64,000 bases of DNA from Bicyclus anynana (GCF_947172395.1 NC_069100.1:9390109-9454108); one strand, 5' to 3'. Positions 43,837 through 55,151 are shown, numbered from the stretch's first letter. Notes: a model not told the origin generated them from the sequence alone. Made by a program: numbers and translations.

Positions 43837-44122
43837 ATGAGAACAAAATCTATTCTTACCCTCGTGGGCGTTTTAGCCATTATTCAAGCACCCTGTGACG
43901 CAAAAACCGACCAATCAGAGGGTGACTCGGAGAAAAATCAACCAATCAGCAACATTGGTGTTGGAATGAGACAGAGCGATGCCCCGGAGGTAGTATTACA
44001 GCTGAAATATATTGAAGGGGGACTGGATAAGATATATTTAACTCAGTTCAGGAAGGAAAGCAAGGGATGGGAACCTCCAGTGCTTGCCCGGAGGTCTTTG
44101 TGTGCGGACCTGTGCTACTCAG
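43837..44122 (+). CDS. Cys-rich gene exon 1 (signal peptide)
   Basis: Residues 1-95: signal peptide, acidic spacer (QSEGDSEKNQ), a beta-like segment VVLQLKYIEGGLDKIYLTQF and the first half of module 1 (CADLCYS). The donor is TCAG|GTGTTT, phase 1. Confidence 0.75.
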
Positions 44123-47100
44123 GTGTTTATTTTGTTTTTTAGTTTTGTTTCTTTTGTGTTCATGTTGTGTTTAATGTGTCACATTTGAGTAGTTGTGGAG
44201 TCAGCGGTGTATGTAAAGGTGAGTTAATAAAACTTTAATTAGTTAAGGTAGCATTTAAAAATTGTTGGATAAAGATAAAAGTCTATTTAGATACAAATTT
44301 TTAAATTAGATTTTTTGAAAACGGGTCTATTGTTCCTTGAAAACAATTAAAATCTTTTTAAAAGCTACTTAACTAGACGGCTATATCGGAAAAATCGTTG
44401 AACTGATTTTTAATAAAAATGAATTATGAGGCCTATTGCCTGACCCTATCCGCTATTTGGCCCCATAAATTTTGCCTATTCTAATCAAGTATTTGGGAAA
44501 TATTGTAAAATTAAAAATAATTTCAAAACACCGACGGATATGTCGTGGAAACAAAGAAATTGAGGCTCGAAGGCTACTTGAACAAAAAAAAATATTAAAT
44601 AGGCTTCGATATACTTGAAATAGGTATTTATTATATCGCTTAATTTTTATTTTTACAAAAACTTTTTTTTATAAATAAGGAATCTATTAAAGAAATGTAA
44701 AAATTAAGCTTTATAAATAAATAGCTATTTCAACTAAATCGAAGACTATTAAATAAGAATTCAGCGTCAAATTCAAAAACCTATCGATGAAAAAGATTTA
44801 AAATCACTTTCTTTAACCTATAACTAGAAGAAGACCTTTAAATACGAGTATTATTTTTTAACTATTGCTACATAATCTCTCTCTATAGTCGTCCCTTCAT
44901 TACTGAAGATCATGGTCCTGGTAAGATCCCAGCCTCCTGCGGGTCCAAGCCTTCCATCGGCGTCTGTTGCTGTTGCAACATAATACATTGCCACATAGTT
45001 CAAGCCCCATGTGTCAGGCCACGGGCGCTCCGTGGTTTGAACGCAATAACGACTTACATAGAGACCTAGATTTCCCTACAAGGGCCCAATATATGAAACA
45101 GCTTTCGCAAACTTATTTTAAGAGAGCCGCCACGCACTCCAACTAACTATTGGTTGAGGCTTGCAACTACACCCCCGCCCCTAACCACAGAAAAACAAAT
45201 GTAAAAGTACCCTAAACGCCGATTGAGACGCCCGAAAAATGATCTTTAGGTACGATCTTGACGACGATCTAACGACCGACAACTCTTCCAAGCAACACAA
45301 ACACAACCTACACAACATCTTCGCTGGCGAAGACTTGGTCCCCAATATCTGACGTCACCTTGACATAGATTTTTAGACTCACGATCTCAGGGACGCTCGG
45401 CAGACACTAGGCCAAAACACCCTTCCAGAATGGCCCTCTAAGCCTAGATCCGAGTCTCAGAGGAGACGCCCTTATAGAGTCGCCCATATTCTACCTTCGG
45501 GCCCCATCAGATGATGATTCTGCGCTTGTGACAAAAGTGATTCGAATTATCTCCAGTCCTGGATAGGATGAAGCCTATAAGCTATTTAAGCAATTACTTA
45601 GAGCATCCCCTCTAGGGGGGGTACCAGAGAGGACCGAGAAAAAATACCAGCGCATGAAAGTTAAAGCAATTTTAAAATCCGACCGTTTTAAATTGACGTT
45701 GATTGATACATATTCTACCTGTGGTAGGTACGTACCTTCCATACCACATTTTATTACGAATTATTTGTAGTTTACTTGAGGATAGGGAGGCCCACATGGT
45801 AAGATTGCTTAGGGCATCAAGTTTCCTTAATCCGGAGCTGATTATTACGTATTTTTAACAAAAAAAAACGTTTAGTGCATACTTTCCTGTTTTGTCATCA
45901 GAATGATGATGTCACATTGCGATTATTGTTGTGACCATAAACACCTTACAATATGTACTTGGTTGGACTGTTTCAATTATTTTGGTTTTAAAACCAAACT
46001 TCTGAAAAGGTTTTTGTGAACATTTTAAGAAATCAACCTACCTCTACTCTTCCAAACAAAGAAAAAATCTAAGCTACTTGAGAAATGCCGCAGATAAGAT
46101 ATAACATACAGAATATCTCCTTTTTAAAAGTGTTTTTCAGATAGCATGGGTACGGAGACAGTACGTTTCGCTCTTGAAAGTTTGCCGCGATTCACGATAA
46201 TAGTTCGTATTATGAACGTCATAAGGCAACTGTCACCGAACCCATGCTATCTAAAAAACACTCTAAGCTGTTTTAAATATAGATTGAAACTGTCTACAGT
46301 TATTACTAAAGGTCTTTACAGTAACAAACTTATAAAAATATCGCTTTTTCTCCGCAAGACAGAGAGGGATTTTATTTTTCTGTTCAGACTTTAAAATTAT
46401 GTTTGTAATAGGTCTGGGCGGAGGCTCTTGCGGCACCAACTGCCGGGACATGATGCCGGTCGGTCTGAAGACAGCTCTTCTGAGCTCTAACACCTCTGAC
46501 ACACTCTACGGCGAACCCAGAGTCGAGGTCTGCCCTGTACTCTGCAAGAATGGACTGGGTAAGTGGGTACATATAAATGACAAAGAATCAGTCTTTCTTG
46601 CGCAAACATAAACTTCCATGTGGTCTTTAGGATACAATCTAATATAACTAATGTTATAAATGTAATAGTTTGGAAAGATGAAGTATGTACAGAAGATTAA
46701 GTTCAGAGTCACCTAGATTTTGGTGCTTTTGCAATACGTAAAATGTAGACGGAACATCTTTAGCATAGGATCAATGGGACTTATAGTCCATGTTAGAATA
46801 AATATAATATCCTAAATTTGGTAATACAGGGGTTGATTTAAGTACGGTATAATTTTTCGGGTTGCCTCAAATAGGTACTGCTGACTAGCTCTCCGCAGAT
46901 ACCTTATCCATGGATAAAACAGATATGCAACAAGACAGTTGCAAGTTGCACAGATAGCTTGTATTGTCAACAGGTCAGCCGTTATGTAACTGCGCTGAGG
47001 ACGAGCCAGAGCCGGTGGACTGGAGCGCCGTATGTGGCACCTTCTGCTCAGCTGACAACTATGTCTTGAAAGGTAACTAAACTTTGTTCCAAGTTTTGTC

Positions 47101-48453
47101 TCATATCATAATGAATATTCGTCTACACAGTAAACGAAATATACTAGTACCAATCTTCTTCTATAAAAATTCAAGTTAAAAGTTGCGTATTTAATCTATT
47201 TTTCCAAACGCCAAAAACAATGTCGTTCTTTTCGTGATGTCATAGTTTTAGTAAACTTACATACGTCGAATTAGAGGAAGTCCGATTTTTTGCTTTAAGC
47301 CGATTTATGTGCATAAGTTCAATATTATTAGAATCCCGTTAAATGCAGACATAGTAATTACTATACTGTCGGCGTGAAAAAAAAACATCATGATTTTTAA
47401 CAAAATAATAAAATGCGAAATGTAATAATGTAGTAAATTGACGTCACAGATAATTAATTTATAGATTATCATGGAGGACAGCGTTTAAAAATTGGGAGTA
47501 TTTGAACCAAATCCTGATTAAAATTACGTCTCAAAAATATGATATTATTTTTTACGAACTAATGAAACGGACAATTTAAGACTGTTTTAAAAAAAAGTGT
47601 CAGTGTGAATCGATAAACACGCTTTTCTATTGCTACTCACTATCCACACACGGCTAACCTTTCTTCCAAGAAATATTCAGTAGCAGCCCAGAGTTCAGGA
47701 TTTGGTGGTGTTACACCACGGTGAACGTTGTTAGAACGTAGAACATCCTCAAATTAAAAACATAGACATTTTTGCCAGTCGAGTAGGCACTTTTAAGAAG
47801 TTGTTCGATCGATTAATAATTTTGTTTGTAAGATGCACGACAAATATATTTATATATTTTATTTTTGTTGTAGGTATATACGGGTATCATTTCTTTTTTT
47901 TTCTTTTCTTTGTATTCTTTTATTTAGTACTCTTTATAGTTTACTTAGAAAATATCTTTTATCAGCCCTATCTACATTTTGTTAAATTACTTGTGGATAG
48001 AGCTGTGGGTTGTGTAAACCATTTTTTAAATTACTTAAGTTTTGTAAGTCATAATTGTACACAATTGTTTTCAATCCCAAATAAATAAAATAAAATAAAC
48101 ATTAAGCCGGTACTGGTCAGCAATTAACATCTGATAGTGATCACTATAAGATCAACCATTATCACCTCCTCCCTCCAATTCGCACTGGTGCATGTATGTT
48201 TCCAAATCCCCTACCCAATATGGAAAGGGCCATTCAAATTATGGTGATGACACGTAGATTCTTCAAACTAACCCTATTTATTTATACAGGATGCCCAACC
48301 TGCGAGGATGTAGCTCCACAAGCCATGAAGGCGGTTCTCTCCAGCTCTAGATCCTTGGACACCGTTGAAGGCTGGAGGTCGTGGTGCAACGTACAATGCA
48401 GGCAGGGCCAGGGCGGCGCCGCTTGCAATTGCGACAGAGCCCCATTTCAATAG
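43837..48453 (+). CDS. Secreted 16-Cys modular protein, 4 exons, unknown family
   Basis: Exons 43837-44122, 46412-46558, 46974-47072 and 48290-48453 join by GT-AG introns, all phase 1, to 231 residues. Residues 1-22 form a signal peptide (MRTKSILTLVGVLAII core, likely cut after CDA), followed by an acidic spacer. From C89 to C225 there are 16 cysteines in four modules of C-x3-C-x8/9-C-x1-3-C: LCADLC.., EVCPVLC.., AVCGTFC.. and SWCNVQC... Modules 1+2 and 3+4 form a tandem pair, each joined by a linker with K-x-A-x-LSS...D-T. The first three modules are each split by an intron at a conserved Gly. Short, even Cys spacing and secretion suggest a disulfide-stabilised extracellular protein. No function is claimed and I do not recognise the family. 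Confidence 0.8.
44880..45690. mobile_element. Decayed TE coding remnant in intron 1
   Basis: 44900-45060 on the minus strand resembles the 3' end of the FGHIARR LINE (inverse of CATTACTGAAGATCATGGTC and TTCCATCGGCGTCTGTTGC). 45100-45690 is unusually GC-rich and codon-like across several frames, with stops (for example a PAPNHRKTNVKVP reading), suggesting an old transposon ORF that I cannot classify. Confidence 0.45.
46130..46261. mobile_element. 132-bp MITE with inverted ends
   Basis: GTGTTTTTCAGATAGCATGG at the left is inverted at the right as CCATGCTATCTAAAAAACAC. The interior has a palindrome TTCGTATTATGAA. A partial copy is at 20560-20671. It lies 150 bp upstream of exon 2. Confidence 0.8.
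46412..46558 (+). CDS. Cys-rich gene exon 2
   Basis: Symmetric phase 1-1 exon of 147 bp, residues 97-144. It completes module 1 (GGGSCGTNC), carries the linker VGLKTALLSSNTSDT and opens module 2 (VCPVLCKNGL). Acceptor TTTGTAATAG, donor CTGG|GTAAGT. Confidence 0.8.
46974..47072 (+). CDS. Cys-rich gene exon 3
   Basis: Symmetric phase 1-1 exon of 99 bp, residues 146-177. It completes module 2 (PLCNC), has a short acidic hinge EDEPEPVDWS and opens module 3 (VCGTFC). Acceptor TTGTCAACAG, donor AAAG|GTAACT. Confidence 0.8.
47800..48090 (+). mobile_element. Possible LINE 3' UTR in intron 3
   Basis: T-rich sequence (47880-47960) running into AATTGTACACAATTG and an AATAAATAAAATAAAATAAA tail, as at the 3' ends of Jockey-type LINEs. 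The open frame here is an artefact of T-richness. Confidence 0.4.
48290..48453 (+). CDS. Cys-rich gene exon 4 (C-terminus)
   Basis: Residues 179-231 and TAG. It completes module 3 (CPTCEDVAP), repeats the linker (MKAVLSSSRSLDT) and holds all of module 4 (WCNVQC..GGAACNC), ending CDRAPFQ. Acceptor TTATACAG. Confidence 0.8.
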
Positions 48454-48631
48454 ACCCCGACGTACCCAAACACAAAAATTCCAAAATAACCCAAAATTTT
48501 GAAAAATCCTTTGTGACCCAAGACATGAATAAATTAGAAAACACCAGAAATCGAATTGATAATTATATAATTGAAGTGAAAATTTTCAGAGATTCCGTTT
48601 TAGTACTGTATTATAATTATTCATGAAAGCA

Positions 48632-48637
48632 AATAAA
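48632..48637 (+). terminator. Polyadenylation signal of the Cys-rich gene
   Basis: AATAAA lies about 180 nt after the stop codon, followed by a T/GT-rich stretch. It is the first such hexamer downstream. Confidence 0.5.
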
Positions 48638-48639
48638 AG

Positions 48640-50082
48640 TGTTATTCTAGATTTTGTTTCTGTAACTTACAAAATTGATCTAATAGGTGAATCATGTTGC
48701 CAAAATTACTTTAAATCATTGAATTACGTACCCTATATACTTATGAGTATATTTAGCGTTCCTAAATTAGATATTTCAATAATTTACACCATTCCAATAT
48801 TTTATAATAAATCAGGTATGCTTACTGCGTTCATGTTTAATATAAAGGTTTACATATAATCAAAAAATGCTTCATTCTAAATACATAGTATAAAATAATT
48901 ATTAAGATACATAAAATATTATACTCTATTCTACATTACCTAATTAGAAATTTGTTAAAAAAATATACATGACCAGTGTTCGTTGACAAAGGACTAGGTA
49001 AGTTATTTTTATGTAATAAATATTTTAAACTTACTAAATATGTAGCACTAGAGAGTTTTCATTATATTTTATATTAAATGAACTGTTTTTATTACGAAAA
49101 AGGAAAATTCAATTAATAAATTGAATGGAAATATTAGTTTATTTTAACTGGCTGTAAATCTCTGCGTTCTAGACATTTTGAGCTTGTACAAATTATTATA
49201 TACTGATTTAATATACCTACTGTGTACAAATAATAATATATAATCAGTTAGGTAAGTTATTTTATATACATTTTTATTTATATATTTTTATAAATACATA
49301 TATATAAAGGAAATATCGGCAGCTGCATATCAGCAGTGGGAAACCAAGCAAATACCTACTTTAGCAACATTTATTATTTCATTACGTTAATATGTTCACG
49401 GAAAATATATTAAGTATAGGCATACTGTGTATTGTTCAGTACCCATCAAAGTTCATGTTTATTTATTTATTTATTTAATTGATATACCAACAATGACAAC
49501 AAGAAACATTAATAATAACCTATACTTAACTAAACTTAAAAGGTTCTGGTGCTAAACGAAGCCATCTTTTAAAGGTATATACAGCATTGTTGTTTGTTGT
49601 CCGGTTAAACTTAAAAATTAAACTACTTACACTTAAAACGACAAATTACATTTACATCAAGTGTCCTATTGATTAAATTGTTAAATAATGTTAACAAGTA
49701 CAGTACTTAATACATATTATACTAATTACGAAGTAGGCTTAATATTTTTTTCTATTGTTACAATGTGGTATTTATTGTGAAGTTGCTACACACAGTTAAA
49801 ATTTTCCACAATATTTTGAATATACCACAATAATTCTACTTCTATAAGTCGAAATAACAATGGAATAACGTTTGTAAAGTTGATTAATTTGAGTTACTTA
49901 TTGTTCTGTTTCTAATGTGGCTATTCAATACGCCTATGTTATTTTATATTTGATACTGCAATATAAAAGTACGAGCCTATTGCTCTTTCAAAATCTACCT
50001 ATCTCTAATCTGTCGGTTTATCGACTTTGTTAGTAATGCCTAATTCTAATATAGCTATCCAAAATGCCTATGTTATGTATGC
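48640..50082. other. Intergenic, no gene seen
   Basis: Very AT-rich. A TTTATTTATTTATTT run at 49450 followed by non-coding text to about 49640 may be an inverted LINE 3' end. Nothing else is recognisable. Confidence 0.4.
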
Positions 50083-50276
50083 CACTAGCTGACGCCGCGC
50101 GGTTTCACCCTCGTGGTTTCCGATCCCGTGGAAACACGGGGATAAAATATAGTCTATAGAATTCCTCAATAAATGGGCTATCTAGCACTGAAATAATTTT
50201 TCAAATCGGACCAGTAGTTCCTGAGATTAACGCGTTCAACCAAACGAACTCTTCAGATTTATAATATTACTAAAGA
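50083..50276 (-). mobile_element. Lep1-type Helitron, full length
   Basis: The plus strand reads ACTAGCTGACGCCGCGCGGT at the left (inverted 3' end) and AACTCTTCAGATTTATAATA near the right (inverted 5' end). About 194 bp. Confidence 0.85.
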
Positions 50277-50369
50277 TTCAATACTGTAATATAAAAGTTA
50301 GAGCTTATTGCTTTTTAAAAACATCTCACAATATCTTAGTACTAGCACAGAATACATATATACAAGTAT

Positions 50370-50500
50370 ACTAGCAGACGCCCGCGACTGCGCCCGCTAG
50401 GAATCCTTTTAAAAAAGCTTCTAAATATCCCACCATAAATTGTTTTCTGAAGTCACTAAGGCTTAGATTAGGTAGCGTTTTCTATGAAAGCTCCAAGGCG
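50370..50500 (-). mobile_element. Helitron 3'-end fragment
   Basis: ACTAGCAGACGCCCGCGACT is the inverted hairpin end. The remainder is only weakly similar to other copies. Confidence 0.65.
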
Positions 50501-52377
50501 GCTTAACTTTTTCCGACTCTTCAAATATAGACCAACATTTATTCCAAAAGGTTTGTATATATGTGTGTAAAAGTATTTAAAAATATAAAATATGTGCACA
50601 TAATTATATATATACGAGTATTACCAACATTACTTACTTTAGAATATATATTCAAGATATAACTTTAGAATAAGTATATATAAAATATCTGTATATATAT
50701 GAAACATAATAAACTGTGCGAAAGACAATATAAAAGTTAGAGTTATAGAAGAGTTAGAACACTAATTAATATTATTCAATCAAAATTTTCTTAATCTATT
50801 TGTATGATAGGAGTAACTAATGTCTAAGTAAATAATATTATATGATAATATAATAATTATTAAATTAATGTATTTAATCTTCACATTTTACGCATTAAAA
50901 TTATTTTCATTTACTTTTTTTGTTGTTTTTTTTATTTATTTTCACTTCCTTTTTTTCAACCTACCAGTCAATTGTGGAATTATTTTGATTTTTTTTTCTT
51001 TTATTGTTTTCATACCTACCAGTCAATTACTGTCGGAGACCAAAAAGGGGCGAGATATAAAAAAAATATTGAACTTTTTGGTCGAAGACGAAAAATTTCG
51101 TTGACTCCCTAAATTTTTCAATTTAATAATAATTCGTGACGGTAGTCGTTGTGTAGAAGAGAAAAGTATAAAAAATTTTGAAAAAAAAAATATTTTAACG
51201 CTTTTCTGCTTTGTAAATATGTAAATACGAAATTAAGTAAACATACTTATCAAAAATAGTCGGTCAGAAAATAGCTCTGTCCTTATTAAGTACCTACTAA
51301 AAAAAAATATTTTATAAAATAATTATCTGTTAGTGTTTTTTTTTATTGAAAGTGTATAATCAACATTATTTTTTTAACTCAGAGGCTTGATTGAATTTTA
51401 TTTTGGACATTTTGGGTAAAATTATGTTAAAATCATTAAAAAGGATCTGGTACTTACTCGTACATAGTGTGTATATATGTTTTCAACTGGACGAAAGAGC
51501 ACGTACTGAGCTGGCGCAGAGTTTAACTTTACTTTACTAGCAAGTAATTAGAAGTGCTATAGAGCCAATGGCTACTAGAATCGACTCTACGAGTATACTT
51601 TAATACGTAAATGGATAACCTAGATATTTTTATTTATTTATAATAACATTATTGCACAAAAAAGAAAATAACAAAAGAACACATACATTTTTAGGCAAAA
51701 GGCGACCTTATCACTAATAGTGATCTGTTCCAGGCAACCTAAACATAAATAATCTAAATATCCTGTGACATTATTTATTTTAATGCTTAATGATTTTTAT
51801 TATTATGACTGCCAAATCTGTACTCCTTTTTTTAAATGCAGCTCGAATTTCAAAGATACCTACTATACATCTCTCGGGACTTCCATAAACCCATAACATA
51901 GTCCTTTAGAAATACAGTCGGTAGAGGCTGTCAATTTCTGGTGGACTAGCTTAGTCCTAATATACTAAGTACTATTAATAACTTACTTTTCTGATTTGTT
52001 TTCATCACCTGGTTAGTGTATCCAAGTGGCACGGTGGCACGTACTAATCTGTTTTTTTTTGTATTAAATAAGTACGAAATACTCTCAACATGCATACTCG
52101 TATTGAAGCTACATAATTTAAAAAGTTTCAGTATTTCCATTCGTCCAGTTCTAAACGTTCCAAGCTCTGTGCAAAATCATTTATTTAACTAGACTCTGCT
52201 TTTAAATTTTCAACCTAATTTCCTTGTAGATTAAGTTTAAAGTTTAATAACGATACTTTCTTAACCATGATAGGCAAGGTCTTTTATAGGTGTAATTAAT
52301 TAATAAGAATCAGTAGAACACTTCCTGGATTTGAACTGGGAATTGAGGATCTCTCTGGTCCAGTTGCGTTTGTGTAC
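50501..52377. other. Intergenic, no gene seen
   Basis: Long AT-rich and T-rich runs. 51628-51745 is an inverted LINE 3' UTR (GGCAAAAGGCGACCTTATC then GTGATCTGTTCCAGGCAACC). The T-rich frame at 50868-51104 looks like chance. Confidence 0.4.
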
Positions 52378-52735
52378 CTTTGTATTTGGAGGTCCTAGAA
52401 TCGATTACAAGGAACAATTTAAGAATTTATGTCTTGTAGCACTCTTATGCACCTAGGCATTGAAGACCTAGATACCGCCCATCAAGATTTAGCGTTCCAG
52501 TACTATGCCACGCAAAAACCAGTTAGGTCGTTAGGCCTATAGCCATGTGGTACGTCGATTCGCTTTCTACAAACGCTAACGCAAGCTATGGCGATGACAT
52601 TCACTATCGACAAGTCACGTGATCGGGTCTGTCATTCCCACACTGTACCCCTTGCAAATTAGAGCGAAAGCTTCTAGGCTGCATTGTCGGTTACCATCAG
52701 ATGAAATGCTAAATCGTCATTAAGTTAAACAGATG
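52378..52735 (+). mobile_element. Degraded SINE with fold-back MITE nested in it
   Basis: GGAGGTCCTAGAATCGATT and GATTTAGCGTTCCAGTAC belong to the GCGCAGTGG SINE, which resumes at about 52660 (GCTTCTAGGCTGCATTG, GGTTACCATCAGATG). Between them 52528-52635 is a copy of the 6136-6336 fold-back element. Confidence 0.55.
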
Positions 52736-54164
52736 AGATTTTAGATCCGCTTCCTCCGTCTACTATACATAGTTTATTTTGTTGTGCGGAGTTTTTTTTT
52801 GGTGGTTCCGTAATTATTTGTTTCCTTTATCAGTTCTGCACTCTAAATTGATTTTTATTTTCCGATTCCAAAAACAACAAAATAATGGACACATTAATAA
52901 AATTCCAACAAGACGCGCGCTATGTCGAAGAACGGCGGTCTCGACGGCAAGTCGCTCGACATCGGGATTTCATAATATAGTGCGTGTAGGGTGAGACTTA
53001 ATATCTGTTTAAAAGAAAATATCCTTATTGAGTACATATATAATGACAAAATTATGTGTTCAATTAATTTCGTTTAATAATGAAAAAATGTTTGATCATC
53101 TTAGGTATACACCGTGCCATGTGTTTCGTCTTAAACCGAAATCCCACTTAGTATACCCAATGTCTATTAACCATCAGTGTTATTAAAAAAAAAACAAAGT
53201 ACAATTCAAGGAGTTACAATTGTAATAAACTATCAAAAATCGATTATTTTAAAACATCCTGTATTTTCAAACATCTACCTACCTCCTCGCCGCAGTCACG
53301 TCAGCAGCCCGTCGGTCCCTCTGAGCTTTGAGGTCATTCTCTTTAACCTATTTCTTTAAATTGAATTTTTTTATACTAGAAGGTACCACCACTACCACAA
53401 GTCGCCACACAGCTGACGGGACAGGACGGTAACAAGAGCCCTTGCATTTTGTGATGAACCTACACTGTCACAGATTAATAGATATATATGTCCACACTAC
53501 TGTAAACGGATCAAGTGGATAACTCAGTGGTGTAGCGATGCTAGGGCAAGGGGGGTCAAGACCCTGAGCGGGCACGAGCTAGAGCGGCACGACTATATTT
53601 TTGTCCTAATTAAAAAAAATACAAATCTAATATTAGTTTAAAAAAAAAAACAAATGTGCACGGATCATAAATCTCATTAGACGAAATCTAGCACATAAAT
53701 AGACTTAGATAAAATACCTATAGATGTAACAACCGTGTAGCCGCACATGAAACAACAATACTTAACTGAAATGTTGCTATTACTTAAAATTTTCCTCTAG
53801 ATTTGGTTAAATTTGAATTTTGAGAAAGCTTTATTAATATTTTATCTGAGACCGTTTGCACATAAATATTATGACTTAAAAACAAGTTCCCAAACTTTTT
53901 TTTTTATTTATTTTTTAAGGTAGTGAATTCAACTCCCTTCAACAAAGTAAAAAGCTTGTGTCAGCACTAGTCTAACGAGATGATCGAACGTGTTAACTGG
54001 TAAAACCAGTTGGTTAACCTATAGCCGAAACCAAAGAATGTAAATATGAACCGAAACGAATTATAAATGTTCGACTCCCTGTTGGACAATTTTCGGCCCC
54101 CTATCTGGGTTAATTAAAAAATCAAATTTATTTTAGAAGTTTTATTAGTTTTTTAGAATCCAAA
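52736..54164. other. Intergenic, no gene seen
   Basis: A short GC-richer piece at 52900-52985 and a hAT-MITE-like end (CAGTGGTGTAGCGATG) at 53506. No supported gene. Confidence 0.4.
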
Positions 54165-54709
54165 TTACATATTGATTGTGTCCTTCTCAAACTGAATAGA
54201 GCAAATTAAAAAAAAAATCTTAGGCTGCCAATTCTGATGACCAGTAGCCATTATCCATGTTTGTTTAAAATGTATATCCTTGGGAAACCTGCAATAAAAT
54301 TAATAATATGATTAGATATATTGTTTCCATTTGTTATGAGTATCAGCAAAAGTAGATCTTAAATTAATTTTGTACTTTTCTGATGACGGATCATTAGTGT
54401 CCGTCATCAGAAAAGTACAAAATTAATTTTCTTTTTAATTAATTAAAAATTGTTTAGTGGAAAATCTTTATAAAGTCATGGGAACACTCCAAGTTGTTTT
54501 TACGAGGTTATGTTTAAGAAAAAATACCATATTTCGTTAAAATCTACTTTATTTAATGGAAATTGTTTATTGATTTATTTGTTCAATCATATTTTTATCT
54601 GTCCTATAAACTATAACATTAACTTTTTGCATACTTACGAGTAAAAAGTCTCTTCCTCTGCCTCCGTTTCCTTGCGGCTTTTACAGCTGAAAACACTGCA
54701 TCCTCCCAT
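54165..54709 (-). pseudogene. THAP-domain mini-gene or relic, 2 exons
   Basis: Exon 1 (54709-54639) and exon 2 (54288-54165) join at TC|GTAAGT / TTGCAG|G into 64 residues that form almost a whole THAP DNA-binding domain. C4 and C9 (MGGCSVFSC), then FYSFPKD with the splice junction inside it, W35, NWQP and ICSIQF are all in place. In the zinc-binding C-x2-H pair the last ligand reads C53-S-I-Q56, so His is replaced by Gln. The AVPTIF box is missing and a TAA follows EKDTINM. A 10-T run lies next to the ICS motif. It could be a decayed THAP gene, a fragment of a P-type transposon, or a short expressed protein. Intact splice signals and no internal stop argue against great age. Confidence 0.55.
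54361..54429. repeat. Perfect hairpin, 30-bp arms, 9-nt loop
   Basis: Arms 54361-54390 and 54400-54429 are exact inverted copies (centre CTGATGACGGA / TCCGTCATCAG). It lies inside the intron of the THAP mini-gene. Confidence 0.9.
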
Positions 54710-54829
54710 TATAAATAATACTACACCTTATTAATGGAGTCCTTTTCTAATAAGTACATTAAAACAATCTTAAAACCCTAAAAAACAATAATAAACAAGA
54801 AAATTTCGCACAACGCACAACTTGACAGC

Positions 54830-54866
54830 AAATTGTTTGGCTAACTGATAGTTAGCCAAACAAAGA
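54830..54866. repeat. Short hairpin upstream of the THAP gene
   Basis: TTGTTTGGCTAACT and GTTAGCCAAACAA form 13-bp arms around a 5-nt loop, about 120 nt upstream of the THAP ATG. Confidence 0.6.
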
Positions 54867-55098
54867 AAACCTCCACGGCCTAAGAGACAGAAGATAATAC
54901 TTTTTGTCTCAACTTCCTCATAAAATTCGTAAATACGCTTCTCACTCCCACGTCTAACATAATTTTAAGGCAACGTCTATAGGTATTAAGTCAATGTAAA
55001 TAGACCACTTCAAAGCCTGCAGTAATAGAAGGTACGCTCCCTCTATATAGTGATGTGCTGTGCCAAAGTTAAATGGTATCTTGATTTCAATATAATTT

Positions 55099-55151
55099 AA
55101 ATGTATTGAAATAAAAATAATACAATTTATTATTTTTATTTCAATACATTT
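55099..55151. repeat. Perfect hairpin, 23-bp arms
   Basis: AAATGTATTGAAATAAAAAT and its exact inverse are separated by 7 nt. Very AT-rich. Confidence 0.85.

Noticed and set aside
47801..48088. Hydrophobic 95-residue open frame resembling a membrane protein
   Set aside because: The hydrophobicity comes from a T-rich run (TTT, TTA codons) and the frame ends in a LINE-like A-rich tail; it lies in an intron.
52904..52972. Short GC-richer frame MSKNGGLDGKSLDIGIS
   Set aside because: It ends in a stop before any donor, has no convincing acceptor and I recognise no family.
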